Position numbers and translations under genes: made by a program. From NCBI RefSeq assembly GCF_025628885.1, contig NZ_JAOTIF010000033.1, positions 1 through 63,357 on the forward strand: a stretch of DNA of 63,357 nt, read 5' to 3'. This DNA is from Paraflavisolibacter caeni (GTDB taxonomy: Bacteria > Bacteroidota > Bacteroidia > Chitinophagales > Chitinophagaceae). This document shows positions 52,354-61,665 of the stretch, piece after piece (the stretch's first letter is position 1; each line of letters opens with the position of its first letter). Below the pieces are notes generated by a model. It saw nothing but the letters and a program-made list of their open reading frames with translations. It was not told the origin of the DNA and ran no database searches.

Positions 52354-52710
52354 ATGAATTTAGAACACAAAAAACAAGAAGTTGCCCCTTTTAGTGTATT
52401 TATACTTAGGATCGTCCGTTATAGTCTATTTGCCCTAATGCTTATTTTCATTTCTGTTCTTATTGGGGTTATTGGCTATCGGTATTTTGGAAAGCTCAAT
52501 TGGGTTGATAGCTTTTATATGTCGTGTATGATATTGACGGGCATGGGGCCTGTCGCTGATATGACAACCAAAGGGGCAAAGCTTTTCTCTTCGTTCTATG
52601 CTTTGTATAGCGGTGTTGCCTTTTTAAGTATAACGGCAGTATTCTTTACGCCTATCATTCACAGGCTTTTACACATATTGCATGTAGAAGAGACTGAAAG
52701 GCAAACCTAA
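52354..52710 (+). CDS. Two-helix ion-channel-like membrane protein with atypical pore
   Basis: The 118-residue protein has two membrane helices (about 18-44 and 82-108) separated by a short re-entrant-like segment, WVDSFYMSCMILTGMGPVADMTTKGAKLFSS. This has the outline of a K+ channel pore unit (pore helix, TxTGxG turn, outer-helix lead-in), but the selectivity filter TVGYGD is replaced by TGMGPVAD. It is therefore either a non-K+ pore or a degenerate relative. I recall similar sequences in other bacteria annotated as two-pore potassium channel-like or hypothetical. Confidence 0.6.
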   Translation: MNLEHKKQEVAPFSVFILRIVRYSLFALMLIFISVLIGVIGYRYFGKLNWVDSFYMSCMILTGMGPVADMTTKGAKLFSSFYALYSGVAFLSITAVFFTPIIHRLLHILHVEETERQT

Positions 52711-52718
52711 ATCTGCCT

Positions 52719-52740
52719 CTAAAGCAAGACCTTGCTTTAG
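52719..52740. terminator. Short hairpin after the mini-channel gene
   Basis: ctaaagcaa paired with ttgctttag, closing gacc. No T-run follows, so termination is doubtful; it may mark an mRNA end. Confidence 0.45.
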
Positions 52741-52892
52741 CGAAATAAATACGAGGAAGATGAAAATGTTTATAAAACTTGGCATTTCTTACACTTGTTT
52801 GCTCTGTAACTGTTAGGGAATTGCCCTACATTTAATAAAGTCACCAGCAATCCAAATTGCAAAACCATTCTTTGATCTTAAAACGGATTGAT

Positions 52893-53366
52893 ATGAAAAA
52901 GTTAAGCATTTATGTTCTGCTGGTTTCATTATTATTAAGTGTGGCAAGTATTCGTTGCAGCACAGGAACAAGTCTTCTCAAGGCTGGTTCTCCTTTACTA
53001 TCAGCATTAAGCGGCGTTCCTAACCTTTCTACTTTCACCAACCTTCTTCAAACTCCCGGCCTGGATAAGCTTATAGGAGGTGCTATGAAAAAACCATTTA
53101 CGCTGCTGGCACCAACAAACGATGCTTTGAGCAATTTAGGCTCCAGCGCTATGAGCAATCTGACCAACCCCAGCAACATCAGCCAGTTGGCGAATCTTAT
53201 AAAAGATCATATCATACCGGGCAAATTAGATGCTGCAAGTTTGATGCAGACCGGTTTAAAAGCAGCCAGTGGCAAAGCACTTGACCTAGGAAGCGCTAAG
53301 CTCGGCGACCTGATAGGAGGTGAAAAATTCAATATTTTTCCCGTTGATAAACTCCTTGGCCAATAA
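52893..53366 (+). CDS. Fasciclin-domain exported protein
   Basis: The start at 52893 gives a signal peptide (MKKLSIYVLLVSLLLSVASIRC) and 157 residues. A fasciclin (FAS1) domain follows, with STFTNLLQTPGLDKLIGGAMKKPFTLLAPTNDALSNLGS and ISQLANLIKDHIIPGKLDAASLMQTGLKAAS, and ends FNIFPVDKLLGQ. FAS1 domains act in adhesion; in bacteria their partners are mostly unknown. The Cys at the end of the signal region (RCSTG) could be lipidated. Confidence 0.9.
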   Translation: MKKLSIYVLLVSLLLSVASIRCSTGTSLLKAGSPLLSALSGVPNLSTFTNLLQTPGLDKLIGGAMKKPFTLLAPTNDALSNLGSSAMSNLTNPSNISQLANLIKDHIIPGKLDAASLMQTGLKAASGKALDLGSAKLGDLIGGEKFNIFPVDKLLGQ

Positions 53367-53413
53367 TACAGTTATAACACCAAGCTAGAGGCCCGGTTAA
53401 GAGGTATGAGATG

Positions 53414-53486
53414 AGCCATCTGTGGGAATCGAACCCGCGACCTGTTCATTACGAATGAACCGCTCTACCAACTGAGCTAAGATGGC
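53414..53486 (-). tRNA. tRNA-Thr(CGU)
   Basis: A 73-nt cloverleaf on the minus strand. Acceptor GCCATCT pairs with AGATGGC, discriminator U. The D-arm is AGCTCAGTTGGTAGAGC; the anticodon stem GTTCA/TGAAC holds loop TTCGTAA with anticodon CGT. The T-arm is GCGGG-TTCGATT-CCCAC with one C.A mismatch. The overall sequence resembles threonine tRNA (thrW type). No CCA is encoded. Confidence 0.93.
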
Positions 53487-53504
53487 TAAAGGTTTGAGAT
53501 TTCA

Positions 53505-54368
53505 CTACAACACATCCTGCAGTTTAAAGATCTCTTTTGACCTGATTCCTTTCTCTGTCATTTGCAAGTTACAACATTCAATTTTCGGGTCGTGTTCGAA
53601 GAAGAGTGTGTAATCGCCTTCGAGGGCTTCTGCTAGAAAGCTTTTCTTTTCGTGCATAGTGGTCAGCGGGAACATATCATAAGCCATTACATAGGGCATG
53701 GGTATGTGTGCTTCAGAAGGCAGCAGGTCGGCCATGTAGACGATGGTTTTGTCCTTATAGCGTATTTGCGGCAACATCATGTTGTCGGTATGCCCACTAA
53801 CAAACCGAACGGAGATATTTTCATTGAAGGGCGCAGATGGAAGTTTGCCAGTGCTTGCACTTGCAGGAACTTCTATAAACTTTTGCTGTCCCCATTCCTG
53901 AATGGGAAGAATATTCTCTTTTAAGAAAGAAGCTTTTTCCCTGTCGTTTGGATGGATGGCCCAATCCCAATGCTTTTCATTGCTCCAGTAGGTGGCATTT
54001 TTGAATGCAGGCACCAGCTTATCGCCCTCTCTATTCACAGAGCCACCACAATGGTCAAAATGCAGGTGCGTTAAGATCACATCGGTTATATCATCGCGGT
54101 GAAAACCTTTTTTTGACAAGGATGTGTCCAAGTTATCACCCTGCAAATGATAATGGCCGAAGAATTTAGCGCTTTGTTTATTGCCGATTCCATTATCTAC
54201 CAGGATCAGGCGGTTCCCATCTTCAATCAACAGGCAACGCATTGCCCAGGTGCAAAGGTTATTTTCATCGGCAGGGTTCAGTTTGTTCCACATACTTTTG
54301 GGTACTACACCAAACATAGCGCCACCATCCAGTTTAAATGTTTCTGTTTCTATTGCGTAAAGATTCAT
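53505..54368 (-). CDS. MBL-fold metallo-hydrolase
   Basis: The 287-residue soluble protein has the metallo-beta-lactamase motif THLHFDHCGG (about 105-114) with a downstream His in FVSGHTDNMML (about 190) and an Asp in VYMADLLPSE (about 212). The C-terminal part (FEHDPKIECCNLQMTEKGIRSKEIFKLQDVL) contains the final His. It is of the lactonase/AHL-hydrolase-like length class, but the substrate is not readable here. It is 48 bp from the UMF1 transporter gene upstream, possibly co-transcribed. Confidence 0.88.
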   Translation of the reverse strand: MNLYAIETETFKLDGGAMFGVVPKSMWNKLNPADENNLCTWAMRCLLIEDGNRLILVDNGIGNKQSAKFFGHYHLQGDNLDTSLSKKGFHRDDITDVILTHLHFDHCGGSVNREGDKLVPAFKNATYWSNEKHWDWAIHPNDREKASFLKENILPIQEWGQQKFIEVPASASTGKLPSAPFNENISVRFVSGHTDNMMLPQIRYKDKTIVYMADLLPSEAHIPMPYVMAYDMFPLTTMHEKKSFLAEALEGDYTLFFEHDPKIECCNLQMTEKGIRSKEIFKLQDVL

Positions 54369-54416
54369 GAAAAAGATATTGTGATTTTTAGATATTCAGA
54401 TATTGGAAAAGCTTGT

Positions 54417-55763
54417 TTAAGCAGTAAGGTTTTTTTCGACTTCCAGTGTTTCAGAGGCAAGGGGCCGCGATCTTTGTGCTTGCAATGTATATAAAAGAAG
54501 GAGAAGACCTATGACAAAAAAGGCTATCAGCACGAGTACGGAAGTACGTTGCGACCCTGTGAATTGCGTGATCAATCCAAAGAGGAAGGTACCGATCACA
54601 ATAGCGATCTTCTCTGTAACATCGAAAAAGCTAAAGAAAGAAGTCGTATCCTTTGTCTGCGGCATCAGTTTGGAATAAGTACTGCGGCTCAAAGACTGAA
54701 TCCCCCCCATTATAAAACCGATACCTACAGCCAGCGCATAAAACTTATTAATGTCGCCGGTGGGTAGCAGGTACCCTCCGATACAAAGGCCTATCCATGC
54801 CACGACGCATACCATCAATGCTGGTATGTTACCAATTAATTGCGACAACTTTGAAATTAAGAAAGCGCCAGGTATGGCTACTAATTGTATCAACACTATG
54901 GATACAATCAAATTGGTAGTTGGGATCTGCAGTTCGCTGGTACCATACAAAGCAGCCACCAGCATTACGGTTTGTACGCTGATGTCATAAAAGAAAAAAG
55001 AAGCCAAAAACCTTCTTAGTGATGGCAGTTGCTTCAATTCATGCCACACTTTTTGCAGTTCTCTATAGCCATTGGTGATGGCACTTTTGCGTGGATCTAT
55101 ATTATGAGGCCTATAGACCGGGAGTCTTTTTAATGGGATCTGTGCAAAGCCAAACCACCAAAAACCAACCAGCAAAAATGAAAGCCTGGGCGCAAAAGAA
55201 CCATCTTTTATACCAAACCAATCTGGCTTCAGGATAAACAGGAAACAAATCAACTGCAGGATCACACTGCCTACATAACCATAAGCAAATCCTTTTGCAC
55301 TGACACGGTCCCTTTCTTCGTACGGAGCAATTTCGGGCAGATAAGAGTTGTAAAACACAAGGCTAGCCCAATAACCAATACAGGCTATAATAGTACTCAG
55401 CAAGCCTATCCATAAAGTTTCTTTGTTGAAAAAGAATAAAGTGCAGCAAGCAATGCTACCCATAGTCAGAAAGAAACCCATAAAGCTTTTCTTATTACCC
55501 CTTGTATCAGCAATGGACGACAATAAAGGAGAAATGATGGCTACTACCAGGAAAGCAAAAGCCAGAGCATAATTGTACAGGGAGCTATTTACAAAGTCGT
55601 ACCCCAGAAAACGAACCCTGTCGGTGGTAAGGGGATTGCCGTCGCCTGTAATAGATTCATAATAAGCGGGAAAAACAGTAGAAGTGATCACCAGGTTATA
55701 GGCACTATTTGCCCAGTCGTACATAGCCCAGGCATTGATCACTTTCTTGGAAGATTGCTGCAT
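54417..55763 (-). CDS. MFS transporter, UMF1/Atg22 family
   Basis: The ATG at 55763 (MQQSSKKVINAWAMYDWANSAYN) is preferred; the longer frame overlaps the next gene. The 448-residue product opens with AWAMYDWANSAYNLVI, the family signature, and has about 12 membrane segments. GGIQSLSRSTYSKLMPQTKDTTSFFSFFDVTEKIAIVIGT is also typical. Yeast Atg22 exports amino acids from the vacuole; bacterial members' substrates are unknown. Confidence 0.9.
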   Translation of the reverse strand: MQQSSKKVINAWAMYDWANSAYNLVITSTVFPAYYESITGDGNPLTTDRVRFLGYDFVNSSLYNYALAFAFLVVAIISPLLSSIADTRGNKKSFMGFFLTMGSIACCTLFFFNKETLWIGLLSTIIACIGYWASLVFYNSYLPEIAPYEERDRVSAKGFAYGYVGSVILQLICFLFILKPDWFGIKDGSFAPRLSFLLVGFWWFGFAQIPLKRLPVYRPHNIDPRKSAITNGYRELQKVWHELKQLPSLRRFLASFFFYDISVQTVMLVAALYGTSELQIPTTNLIVSIVLIQLVAIPGAFLISKLSQLIGNIPALMVCVVAWIGLCIGGYLLPTGDINKFYALAVGIGFIMGGIQSLSRSTYSKLMPQTKDTTSFFSFFDVTEKIAIVIGTFLFGLITQFTGSQRTSVLVLIAFFVIGLLLLLYTLQAQRSRPLASETLEVEKNLTA

Positions 55764-55803
55764 GTTTGTGATTTCGACGAGTTTAAGAAAAGAATGAGTG
55801 AAG

Positions 55804-56307
55804 TTACTCCACCCTTGTATTATCCATGCGGCTGCTATCTGGTGTTGTAGCACCGGCATCTGGTGTTATTGAATTTAGCTGTTCCGCTCTTACGGCGGCT
55901 TTGAGTTCAGGAGTCAACTCACCAGCATCTGCCAGGTCGTTGAATTGGTCATCTACCAATACAACTTTAGTTTTCGCCATATTGAATACATCTTCAGAAA
56001 TCCACATCTGCCACACACGAAAGCCTAAGAGTGTATTTTCTTTATCTGTTTCATAACTAGCTTTATCTACCACAAAGCGTACAGTGTAAATACCACTGTC
56101 TTTGGAAAGCTGCACGCTTTTTTCATTTTGGGAATCGAAGAAGTTCCTGTCCAGCAGGAAATTACCCAGTCGCTTAGCTTCAGATTCAGTGGCCTCATCT
56201 TTATAGAACACTTCACTATTGTTGTTAATTTCCACCTTTTTGCCATAACGGTCACAGGAGGCGAGCAACAAGCTTGCTGTTATTAGCAACAGAAAGATTT
56301 TTTGCAT
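55804..56307 (-). CDS. Lipoprotein of unknown function
   Basis: The 167-residue protein has a lipoprotein signal (MQKIFLLLITASLLLASCDRYG). The body (KKVEINNNSEVFYKDEATESEAKRLGNFLLDRNFFDSQNEKSVQLSKDSGIYTVRFVV) is a mixed alpha/beta domain rich in charged residues; no family is recognised. The C terminus is a hydrophilic tail. It is 41 bp upstream of the UMF1 start and 49 bp downstream of uppP, so it may be part of a larger minus-strand unit. Confidence 0.75.
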   Translation of the reverse strand: MQKIFLLLITASLLLASCDRYGKKVEINNNSEVFYKDEATESEAKRLGNFLLDRNFFDSQNEKSVQLSKDSGIYTVRFVVDKASYETDKENTLLGFRVWQMWISEDVFNMAKTKVVLVDDQFNDLADAGELTPELKAAVRAEQLNSITPDAGATTPDSSRMDNTRVE

Positions 56308-56356
56308 AAACTCTGGAATAGTTGCTTAAAGGTAAGTAATCGGGGTGACGGATCAC

Positions 56357-57181
56357 TCATTTCAGATATCCCTGTGCAATCAGAAACAGCAGGAAAATTC
56401 CGGCGATGATGCGGTAAATACCAAAGAGGCGGAAACCATAAACCTGCAGGTATTTGATAAAAAACCTGATAGCAAGCAAGGCCACGATGAATGCAACTAC
56501 ATTACCAACAACAAAGGCGTAAATATTTTCAGTAGAACTGAGGATCAACTCATATCCCTTTTGCTCCAGGCCATTGTTATCCCAACCTTTTACAAACAAG
56601 GAGTAGGCGGTTGCAGCCAACATGGTAGGCACAGCCAGGAAGAAAGAAAACTCGGCAGCCAGGTTGCGGGTCAACTTTTGCTGCATACCACCAATAATTG
56701 AGGCAGCGCTTCGACTAACACCAGGGATCATGGCCAGCACCTGCCAGCAACCAATTATAAAGGAACGCAGGAATGTGATCTTCTCTTCAGAACCAACTGT
56801 AGGATTTTTAAAGAACCTGTCTATAAAGAGCAAAACAATGCCACCGAGCAATAAGCTGACAGCCACAGTAGTTGGACTTTCCAGCATGCTGTCAATCAGG
56901 TCGCCAAAGAAAAAGCCAAAGAAGAGTGCTGGTATGACACCAATGGCCAACTTGAAATAAAATTCAAACCAGTTTTTCTTCAAAAAAAACTTTTTCCAGT
57001 ACAAAACTACTACAGCCAGAATGGCGCCTAATTGAATGGCGACTTCAAAGACTTTAGTAAAACTGCTGGACTCGATCCCCATCAGCGACGAGGTGATTAC
57101 CATATGACCGGTGGATGAAACAGGCAAAAATTCTGTCAGGCCTTCTACTATAGCTATAATGATGGCTTCGATAATGCTCAT
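56357..57181 (-). CDS. uppP: Undecaprenyl-diphosphatase
   Basis: The 274-residue BacA-type enzyme dephosphorylates undecaprenyl pyrophosphate to the carrier used for peptidoglycan and O-antigen synthesis. Motif [14 protein letters not shown] (about 13-26) and [13 protein letters not shown] (about 155) are both intact, with seven or eight membrane helices. In Bacteroidota it commonly follows ftsX and DUF3098, the same order as here (ftsX-DUF3098-uppP). Confidence 0.97.
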   Translation of the reverse strand: MSIIEAIIIAIVEGLTEFLPVSSTGHMVITSSLMGIESSSFTKVFEVAIQLGAILAVVVLYWKKFFLKKNWFEFYFKLAIGVIPALFFGFFFGDLIDSMLESPTTVAVSLLLGGIVLLFIDRFFKNPTVGSEEKITFLRSFIIGCWQVLAMIPGVSRSAASIIGGMQQKLTRNLAAEFSFFLAVPTMLAATAYSLFVKGWDNNGLEQKGYELILSSTENIYAFVVGNVVAFIVALLAIRFFIKYLQVYGFRLFGIYRIIAGIFLLFLIAQGYLK

Positions 57182-57193
57182 GGGAGAAGATTG

Positions 57194-57448
57194 TTAGTCT
57201 TTTGGATGACGGAAGATGGCATAGATTTCAATCACCAGTCCTGCTAAAATCAATATGGGAGCAATGGTGATACGAACGGTGCTGTACACGCTGCCAGGAT
57301 TAAACACATTGGGATCTTCACTGCGGCCGCCAGCCATCAGCAAAAAGCCCAGGATCATAACGGCAGCGCCCCCCAGCATCCACATATAGTTGGATTTATC
57401 GAATAAGCGGTTAGTTTCTTTCTCTGTGGTTGTTTTTGTAGACTTCAT
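57194..57448 (-). CDS. DUF3098 small membrane protein
   Basis: The 84-residue protein has two membrane helices (about 24-42 and 60-78) with the conserved linker GGRSEDPNVFNPGSVYSTVRITIAP. DUF3098 is a Bacteroidota family repeatedly found between ftsX and uppP; its function is unknown, but the setting suggests a link to division or wall synthesis. 12 bp separate it from uppP. Confidence 0.92.
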   Translation of the reverse strand: MKSTKTTTEKETNRLFDKSNYMWMLGGAAVMILGFLLMAGGRSEDPNVFNPGSVYSTVRITIAPILILAGLVIEIYAIFRHPKD

Positions 57449-57525
57449 GCGAAAAATTAAAGAAGCAAAGTAAAGAAGAAATTAATTAGTTCATCATGTA
57501 AAACGGGATGAACTAATATTTCAAA

Positions 57526-58404
57526 TTAATAAAGATCATCCAGTTTCATACGCAAATACTTCAGTACACTACGGTGCGTGCTGAAAAGCGTAATGGTAAT
57601 ACCAATAACAATGAGCGCCAGGAACAGTAAAACCAAAAGCGTGTTATCATGCAGGGCTTTCAGATCCGGAAGAAAGCTTTCGGCAACCTGGACAACGCCA
57701 TAAACCAGAGCGATGGCAATAACTGCACTAATGGCGCCATTACCAATGGCCCGCAAATCCATAGGTTTAGCAATAAACCAACGGGTGGCACCCACCATTT
57801 GCATCGTTTTGATAATAAATCGATTACTGAACATGGCCAGACGAATGGTATTGTCAATGAGAACTATAACCAGAATAGCGATCAAAATGGCCACGCCGGC
57901 AAGAACCAGACTGATCAGGTTGAAGTTGCGCTGCATTTTGCTTACGACAGCAGTAGGGTACTTTACTTCATCAACAGCAGGGAAGCTTGCTATGACATCT
58001 TTAATCTGAGCTATGCGGGCGGAATCCACATAATCTGCTTTTAATGTAAAGTCGATGCTGGTTGGTAGCAGGCTGTTTTCCAAAAACTCAGTAAAATCCT
58101 CACCACCAGTTTTCATCCATTCTTTTTTGGCAGTTTCTTTATCGGTATACTTCCAGTTTCTTGTATAGGGTTGAGAGGCTATATAGTTTTGAATGTTTGT
58201 CCTTGAAGAGTCGGGTATATTGGGTTTTAAAAACACCTGGAGTTCCACGCTTTCTTTAAAATATTGAATCAATTTCTGGGAGTTGATGGTCAACCATCCA
58301 ACAATGCCTAAAAGAAATAATACAAGGGTAACTCCCAGGATAGACATAAAATAAGATGGTTTTCCCCGCTTTAATGATGCTTTGCCGTTTTGCGCCATGC
58401 TCAT
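57526..58404 (-). CDS. ftsX: Cell division permease-like protein FtsX
   Basis: The start is set at 58404 (MSMAQNGKASLKRGKPSYF); a second Met six bp later is equally possible, and 292 residues result. The FtsX layout is one N-terminal helix (about 20-42), a periplasmic domain (about 50-160, VELQVFLKPNIPDSSRTNIQNYIAS) and three C-terminal helices. FtsX with FtsE activates wall hydrolases at the division site. FtsE is not encoded alongside. DUF3098 and uppP follow. Confidence 0.93.
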   Translation of the reverse strand: MSMAQNGKASLKRGKPSYFMSILGVTLVLFLLGIVGWLTINSQKLIQYFKESVELQVFLKPNIPDSSRTNIQNYIASQPYTRNWKYTDKETAKKEWMKTGGEDFTEFLENSLLPTSIDFTLKADYVDSARIAQIKDVIASFPAVDEVKYPTAVVSKMQRNFNLISLVLAGVAILIAILVIVLIDNTIRLAMFSNRFIIKTMQMVGATRWFIAKPMDLRAIGNGAISAVIAIALVYGVVQVAESFLPDLKALHDNTLLVLLFLALIVIGITITLFSTHRSVLKYLRMKLDDLY

Positions 58405-58884
58405 GAATTTAGAAGTGAACAAAAATAAAAGATTGCATTTAGAACAGCCCTGCTTCTTTTAAAACCTTTTAAAACTTTTAACCCACTCCAGTCCGCCTAA
58501 GGCGGAGAGCATCAGCGCACAATCCTAAGTTAAGGGATGACAAACCTAATGTCCGGAGGAATGCAGTTATTTTAGAACATAGATAAAAGTGGTATAATCT
58601 GTTATTTTTGCAAACCGTAAAACCACGGAACTGTAGATTTGGATCGCGGATTTTCAGGATTAAGACCGCTGATTATTATGATTTACAGGATTTGGGGAAT
58701 TGCAACATAGTTATAATAGGTTTAGGAATAGGGCAATAGTTGAATTGAAAACGGAATTCTTCATTTCAAATTGTTTGACAAAGGATTTCCCAGACGAATA
58801 TTTCTGTAGGGCGGTTAGAATTGGTAATAAAAACTTTACATATCAAACTTAAAATTCCCTTTTAAGGGATGAGGCACAACCTTC
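58405..58884. other. Divergent intergenic region, ftsX / leuS
   Basis: No protein gene is visible in these 480 bp. It contains the 35-nt palindromic element (58488-58522), a candidate -7 box tatttttg at 58603-58610 (TAnnTTTG), no clear -33, and low-complexity AT-rich sequence up to the leuS start. The leuS 5' leader would be about 270 nt if that box is used; I see no strong T-box-like structure. Confidence 0.5.
58488..58522 (+). repeat. Dispersed palindromic element, intergenic copy
   Basis: Same 35-nt element as in ispG (32/35 identical). The stem TCCGCC/GGCGGA has the loop TAA instead of AGA. Its flank tcctaagttaagggatgac is unrelated to the ispG flank. Confidence 0.9.
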
Positions 58885-61665
58885 ATGGAATACAATTTTA
58901 GAGAAATAGAAAGCAAGTGGCAGCAAAAGTGGAACGAGGACAATGTGTACCGGGTACCAAACCGGTCTGACAGGCCCAAATATTATGTACTGGACATGTT
59001 TCCCTACCCCAGTGGAGCTGGACTTCACGTGGGACACCCTTTGGGATATATAGCCTCCGACATCTTTGCCCGGTACAAACGACTGAAGGGTTTCAATGTG
59101 CTTCATCCCATGGGTTATGACGCTTTTGGTCTGCCTGCGGAGCAATATGCTTTAGAGCATGGCGTTCATCCAGCAACCAGCACTGAACAAAATATTCGAA
59201 ATTTCCGCAACCAGTTGGATAAAATTGGCTTTAGCTATGACTGGAGCCGTGAAGTAAATACTTCTGAGCCCAACTACTATAAATGGACGCAGTGGATCTT
59301 CCTGAAATTGTTCAAATCGTGGTATAACAGAAAAACTGCTAAGGCAGAGCCAATTGAAGGATTGGTGCAAATTTTTGAAACTGAAGGGAACGCGAATCAC
59401 CCTATTCCTAATTCACAGTTTCAAATTAACAATTACCCTCATGTAACCTTTACTTCCGAGGCCTGGAAAAGCTTTGATGAAAAGACACAGCAAACTATCC
59501 TGATGGAGTACCGTATCGCTTATTGTGGATATGGAGAAGTAAACTGGTGTGAGGCCTTAGGAACCGTTCTGGCCAATGATGAAGTTATCAATGGGGTAAG
59601 TGAACGCGGAGGTTTTCCAGTTGTCAAGAAGAAGTTGCGCCAATGGTATTTGCGCATTACTGAATATGCCGACCGCCTGCTTGAAGGTCTTCAGAAGGTT
59701 GAATTCAGCGAGGCGATGAAGGATATGCAAAGCAACTGGATTGGCAAGAGCAGTGGTGCTGAGATTGATTTTGAAATCAGCGGGCAACAATCAACCGGCA
59801 ATAAACTTAGAGTGTATACCACCAGACCTGATACTATTTTTGGTGTAGACTTCATGGTCGTGGCTCCTGAACATGAACTGGTAGAGCAGATCACAACTCC
59901 TGAACAGAAAGTGGCTGTAGAAGAATATATTGCTTACGTGAAAAGCAGGAGCGAGCGCGAGCGCATGGCTGAGAAGAAGATCAGCGGTGTATTTACCGGT
60001 GCTTATGCTTTAAACCCTTTTGATGGCAGACAAATCCCTGTCTGGATCTCTGAATATGTGTTGGCGGGTTATGGAACCGGTGCTATCATGGCGGTGCCTT
60101 GTGGTGATGAACGCGACTTCAAGTTTGCCCAACATTTCCATATTCCGATCACTAACATTATAGGAGATGCCTTCAACGGGCAGGAAGCCAATCCTACCAA
60201 GGATGCCTTGTTAGAAAACAGTGGCTTTATTAATGGGATGGTAATGAGGGATGCTATGGAAATAGTGATCAATAAACTGGAGGAAATGGCCATAGGCAAA
60301 AAGAAGATCAACTTCAAAATGCGTGATGCCGCTTTCAGTCGCCAGCGCTACTGGGGTGAACCTTTTCCTATTGTATGGAAAGATGGTATTGCTTATCCTT
60401 TAAATGAAAGCGAGCTGCCTCTAGAACTTCCTTACGTTGAAAGCTATGGACCTGGCCCAGAAGGTGAAGGTCCCCTGGCCAATATTCCGGAATGGACTTC
60501 CCGCGGTTTGGAAACCAACACTATGCCTGGTTATGCAGGCTCCAGCTGGTATTTCCTGCGCTATATGGACCCAAACAATCAAAACGAGTTTTGTAGTAAA
60601 GAAGCCAGTGACTACTGGAACCAGGTTGACCTGTATGTAGGTGGAACAGAGCACGCAGTAGGTCACTTGTTGTACAGCCGTTTGTGGACCAAGGTGTTGT
60701 TTGACCTAGGTTATATTTCGTTCGACGAGCCTTACAGGAAACTTTTGAACCAAGGTAAAATTGGTGGCGATTCGAGAATCATTTACCGGATACGCGGTAC
60801 GCATAAATTTGTTTCTGCAGGATTAAAAGACCAGTATGAAACAGATGAGTTGCATGCAGACGTGGGCATGATAGATGGTTTTGAACTGGACACTGAAGCT
60901 TTCAAGAAATGGAGGCCTGATTATGCTGATGCTGAATTTATCCTGGAGAATGGGAAATACATCTGTGGCTCGCGCCTGGAGAAAATGAGCAAGCGCTATT
61001 TCAATGTAGTAAACCCAGATGATATCGTTGAACGTTATGGTGCAGATACCTTCCGCATGTATGAAATGTTCCTGGGTCCCATCGACCAGGACAAGCCATG
61101 GGACACTAAAGGCATTGAAGGTGTACACCGTTTTCTGAAAAAGCTGTGGAGACTGTTTGCTGATGAAGAAAAAGGATTGATTGTAACGGATGATAAGGCA
61201 ACAGCGGCTGAATTAAAAGTGTTGCACAGAACGATTAAGAAGATTGAAGAAGACACAGAGCGCTTCTCTTTCAATACTACTGTTTCTGCTTTCATGGTTT
61301 GCGTGAATGAGCTAAACGATCTGAAATGTCACAAGAAAGAGGTACTGGAATCACTGTTGATCTTATTGGCTCCTTATGCACCCCATGTGAGTGAAGAATT
61401 GTGGCATTTATTGGGACATGACACCTATATATTGGATGCAGCCTTTCCAAAGTTTGAAAGTAAACACCTGGTGGAAACTGCAAAAGAATACCCAATCTCT
61501 ATCAATGGTAAGATGCGGACGCAACTCGTTTTGGACCTGAATGCCACGCAACAGGAAGTAGAAGAGATTGTGCTGGGCAATGCTGTGGTGCAGAAGTGGG
61601 TAGAAGGCAAGCAGCCTAAGAAGATTATTTATGTGAAGGGGAAGATGGTGAATATTGTGGTTTAA
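58885..61665 (+). CDS. leuS: Leucine-tRNA ligase
   Basis: The 926-residue class I synthetase charges tRNA-Leu. The HIGH-type motif is HVGHP in PYPSGAGLHVGHPLGY (about residue 48), the CP1 editing domain has TRPDTIFGVDF (about 313-323), and the KMSKS loop is LEKMSKRYF (about 698, Ser to Arg, common in Bacteroidota). The anticodon-binding helical domain is about 750-870. Around residues 172-185, an unusual NHPIPNSQFQINNYP stretch encodes DNA resembling intergenic spacer words. The gene ends at a hairpin that lies in the convergent neighbour. Confidence 0.98.
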   Translation: MEYNFREIESKWQQKWNEDNVYRVPNRSDRPKYYVLDMFPYPSGAGLHVGHPLGYIASDIFARYKRLKGFNVLHPMGYDAFGLPAEQYALEHGVHPATSTEQNIRNFRNQLDKIGFSYDWSREVNTSEPNYYKWTQWIFLKLFKSWYNRKTAKAEPIEGLVQIFETEGNANHPIPNSQFQINNYPHVTFTSEAWKSFDEKTQQTILMEYRIAYCGYGEVNWCEALGTVLANDEVINGVSERGGFPVVKKKLRQWYLRITEYADRLLEGLQKVEFSEAMKDMQSNWIGKSSGAEIDFEISGQQSTGNKLRVYTTRPDTIFGVDFMVVAPEHELVEQITTPEQKVAVEEYIAYVKSRSERERMAEKKISGVFTGAYALNPFDGRQIPVWISEYVLAGYGTGAIMAVPCGDERDFKFAQHFHIPITNIIGDAFNGQEANPTKDALLENSGFINGMVMRDAMEIVINKLEEMAIGKKKINFKMRDAAFSRQRYWGEPFPIVWKDGIAYPLNESELPLELPYVESYGPGPEGEGPLANIPEWTSRGLETNTMPGYAGSSWYFLRYMDPNNQNEFCSKEASDYWNQVDLYVGGTEHAVGHLLYSRLWTKVLFDLGYISFDEPYRKLLNQGKIGGDSRIIYRIRGTHKFVSAGLKDQYETDELHADVGMIDGFELDTEAFKKWRPDYADAEFILENGKYICGSRLEKMSKRYFNVVNPDDIVERYGADTFRMYEMFLGPIDQDKPWDTKGIEGVHRFLKKLWRLFADEEKGLIVTDDKATAAELKVLHRTIKKIEEDTERFSFNTTVSAFMVCVNELNDLKCHKKEVLESLLILLAPYAPHVSEELWHLLGHDTYILDAAFPKFESKHLVETAKEYPISINGKMRTQLVLDLNATQQEVEEIVLGNAVVQKWVEGKQPKKIIYVKGKMVNIVV

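Noticed and set aside
53414-53486. Integration (att) site at the tRNA-Thr gene
   Set aside because: No integrase and no second copy of the tRNA 3' end in the window.
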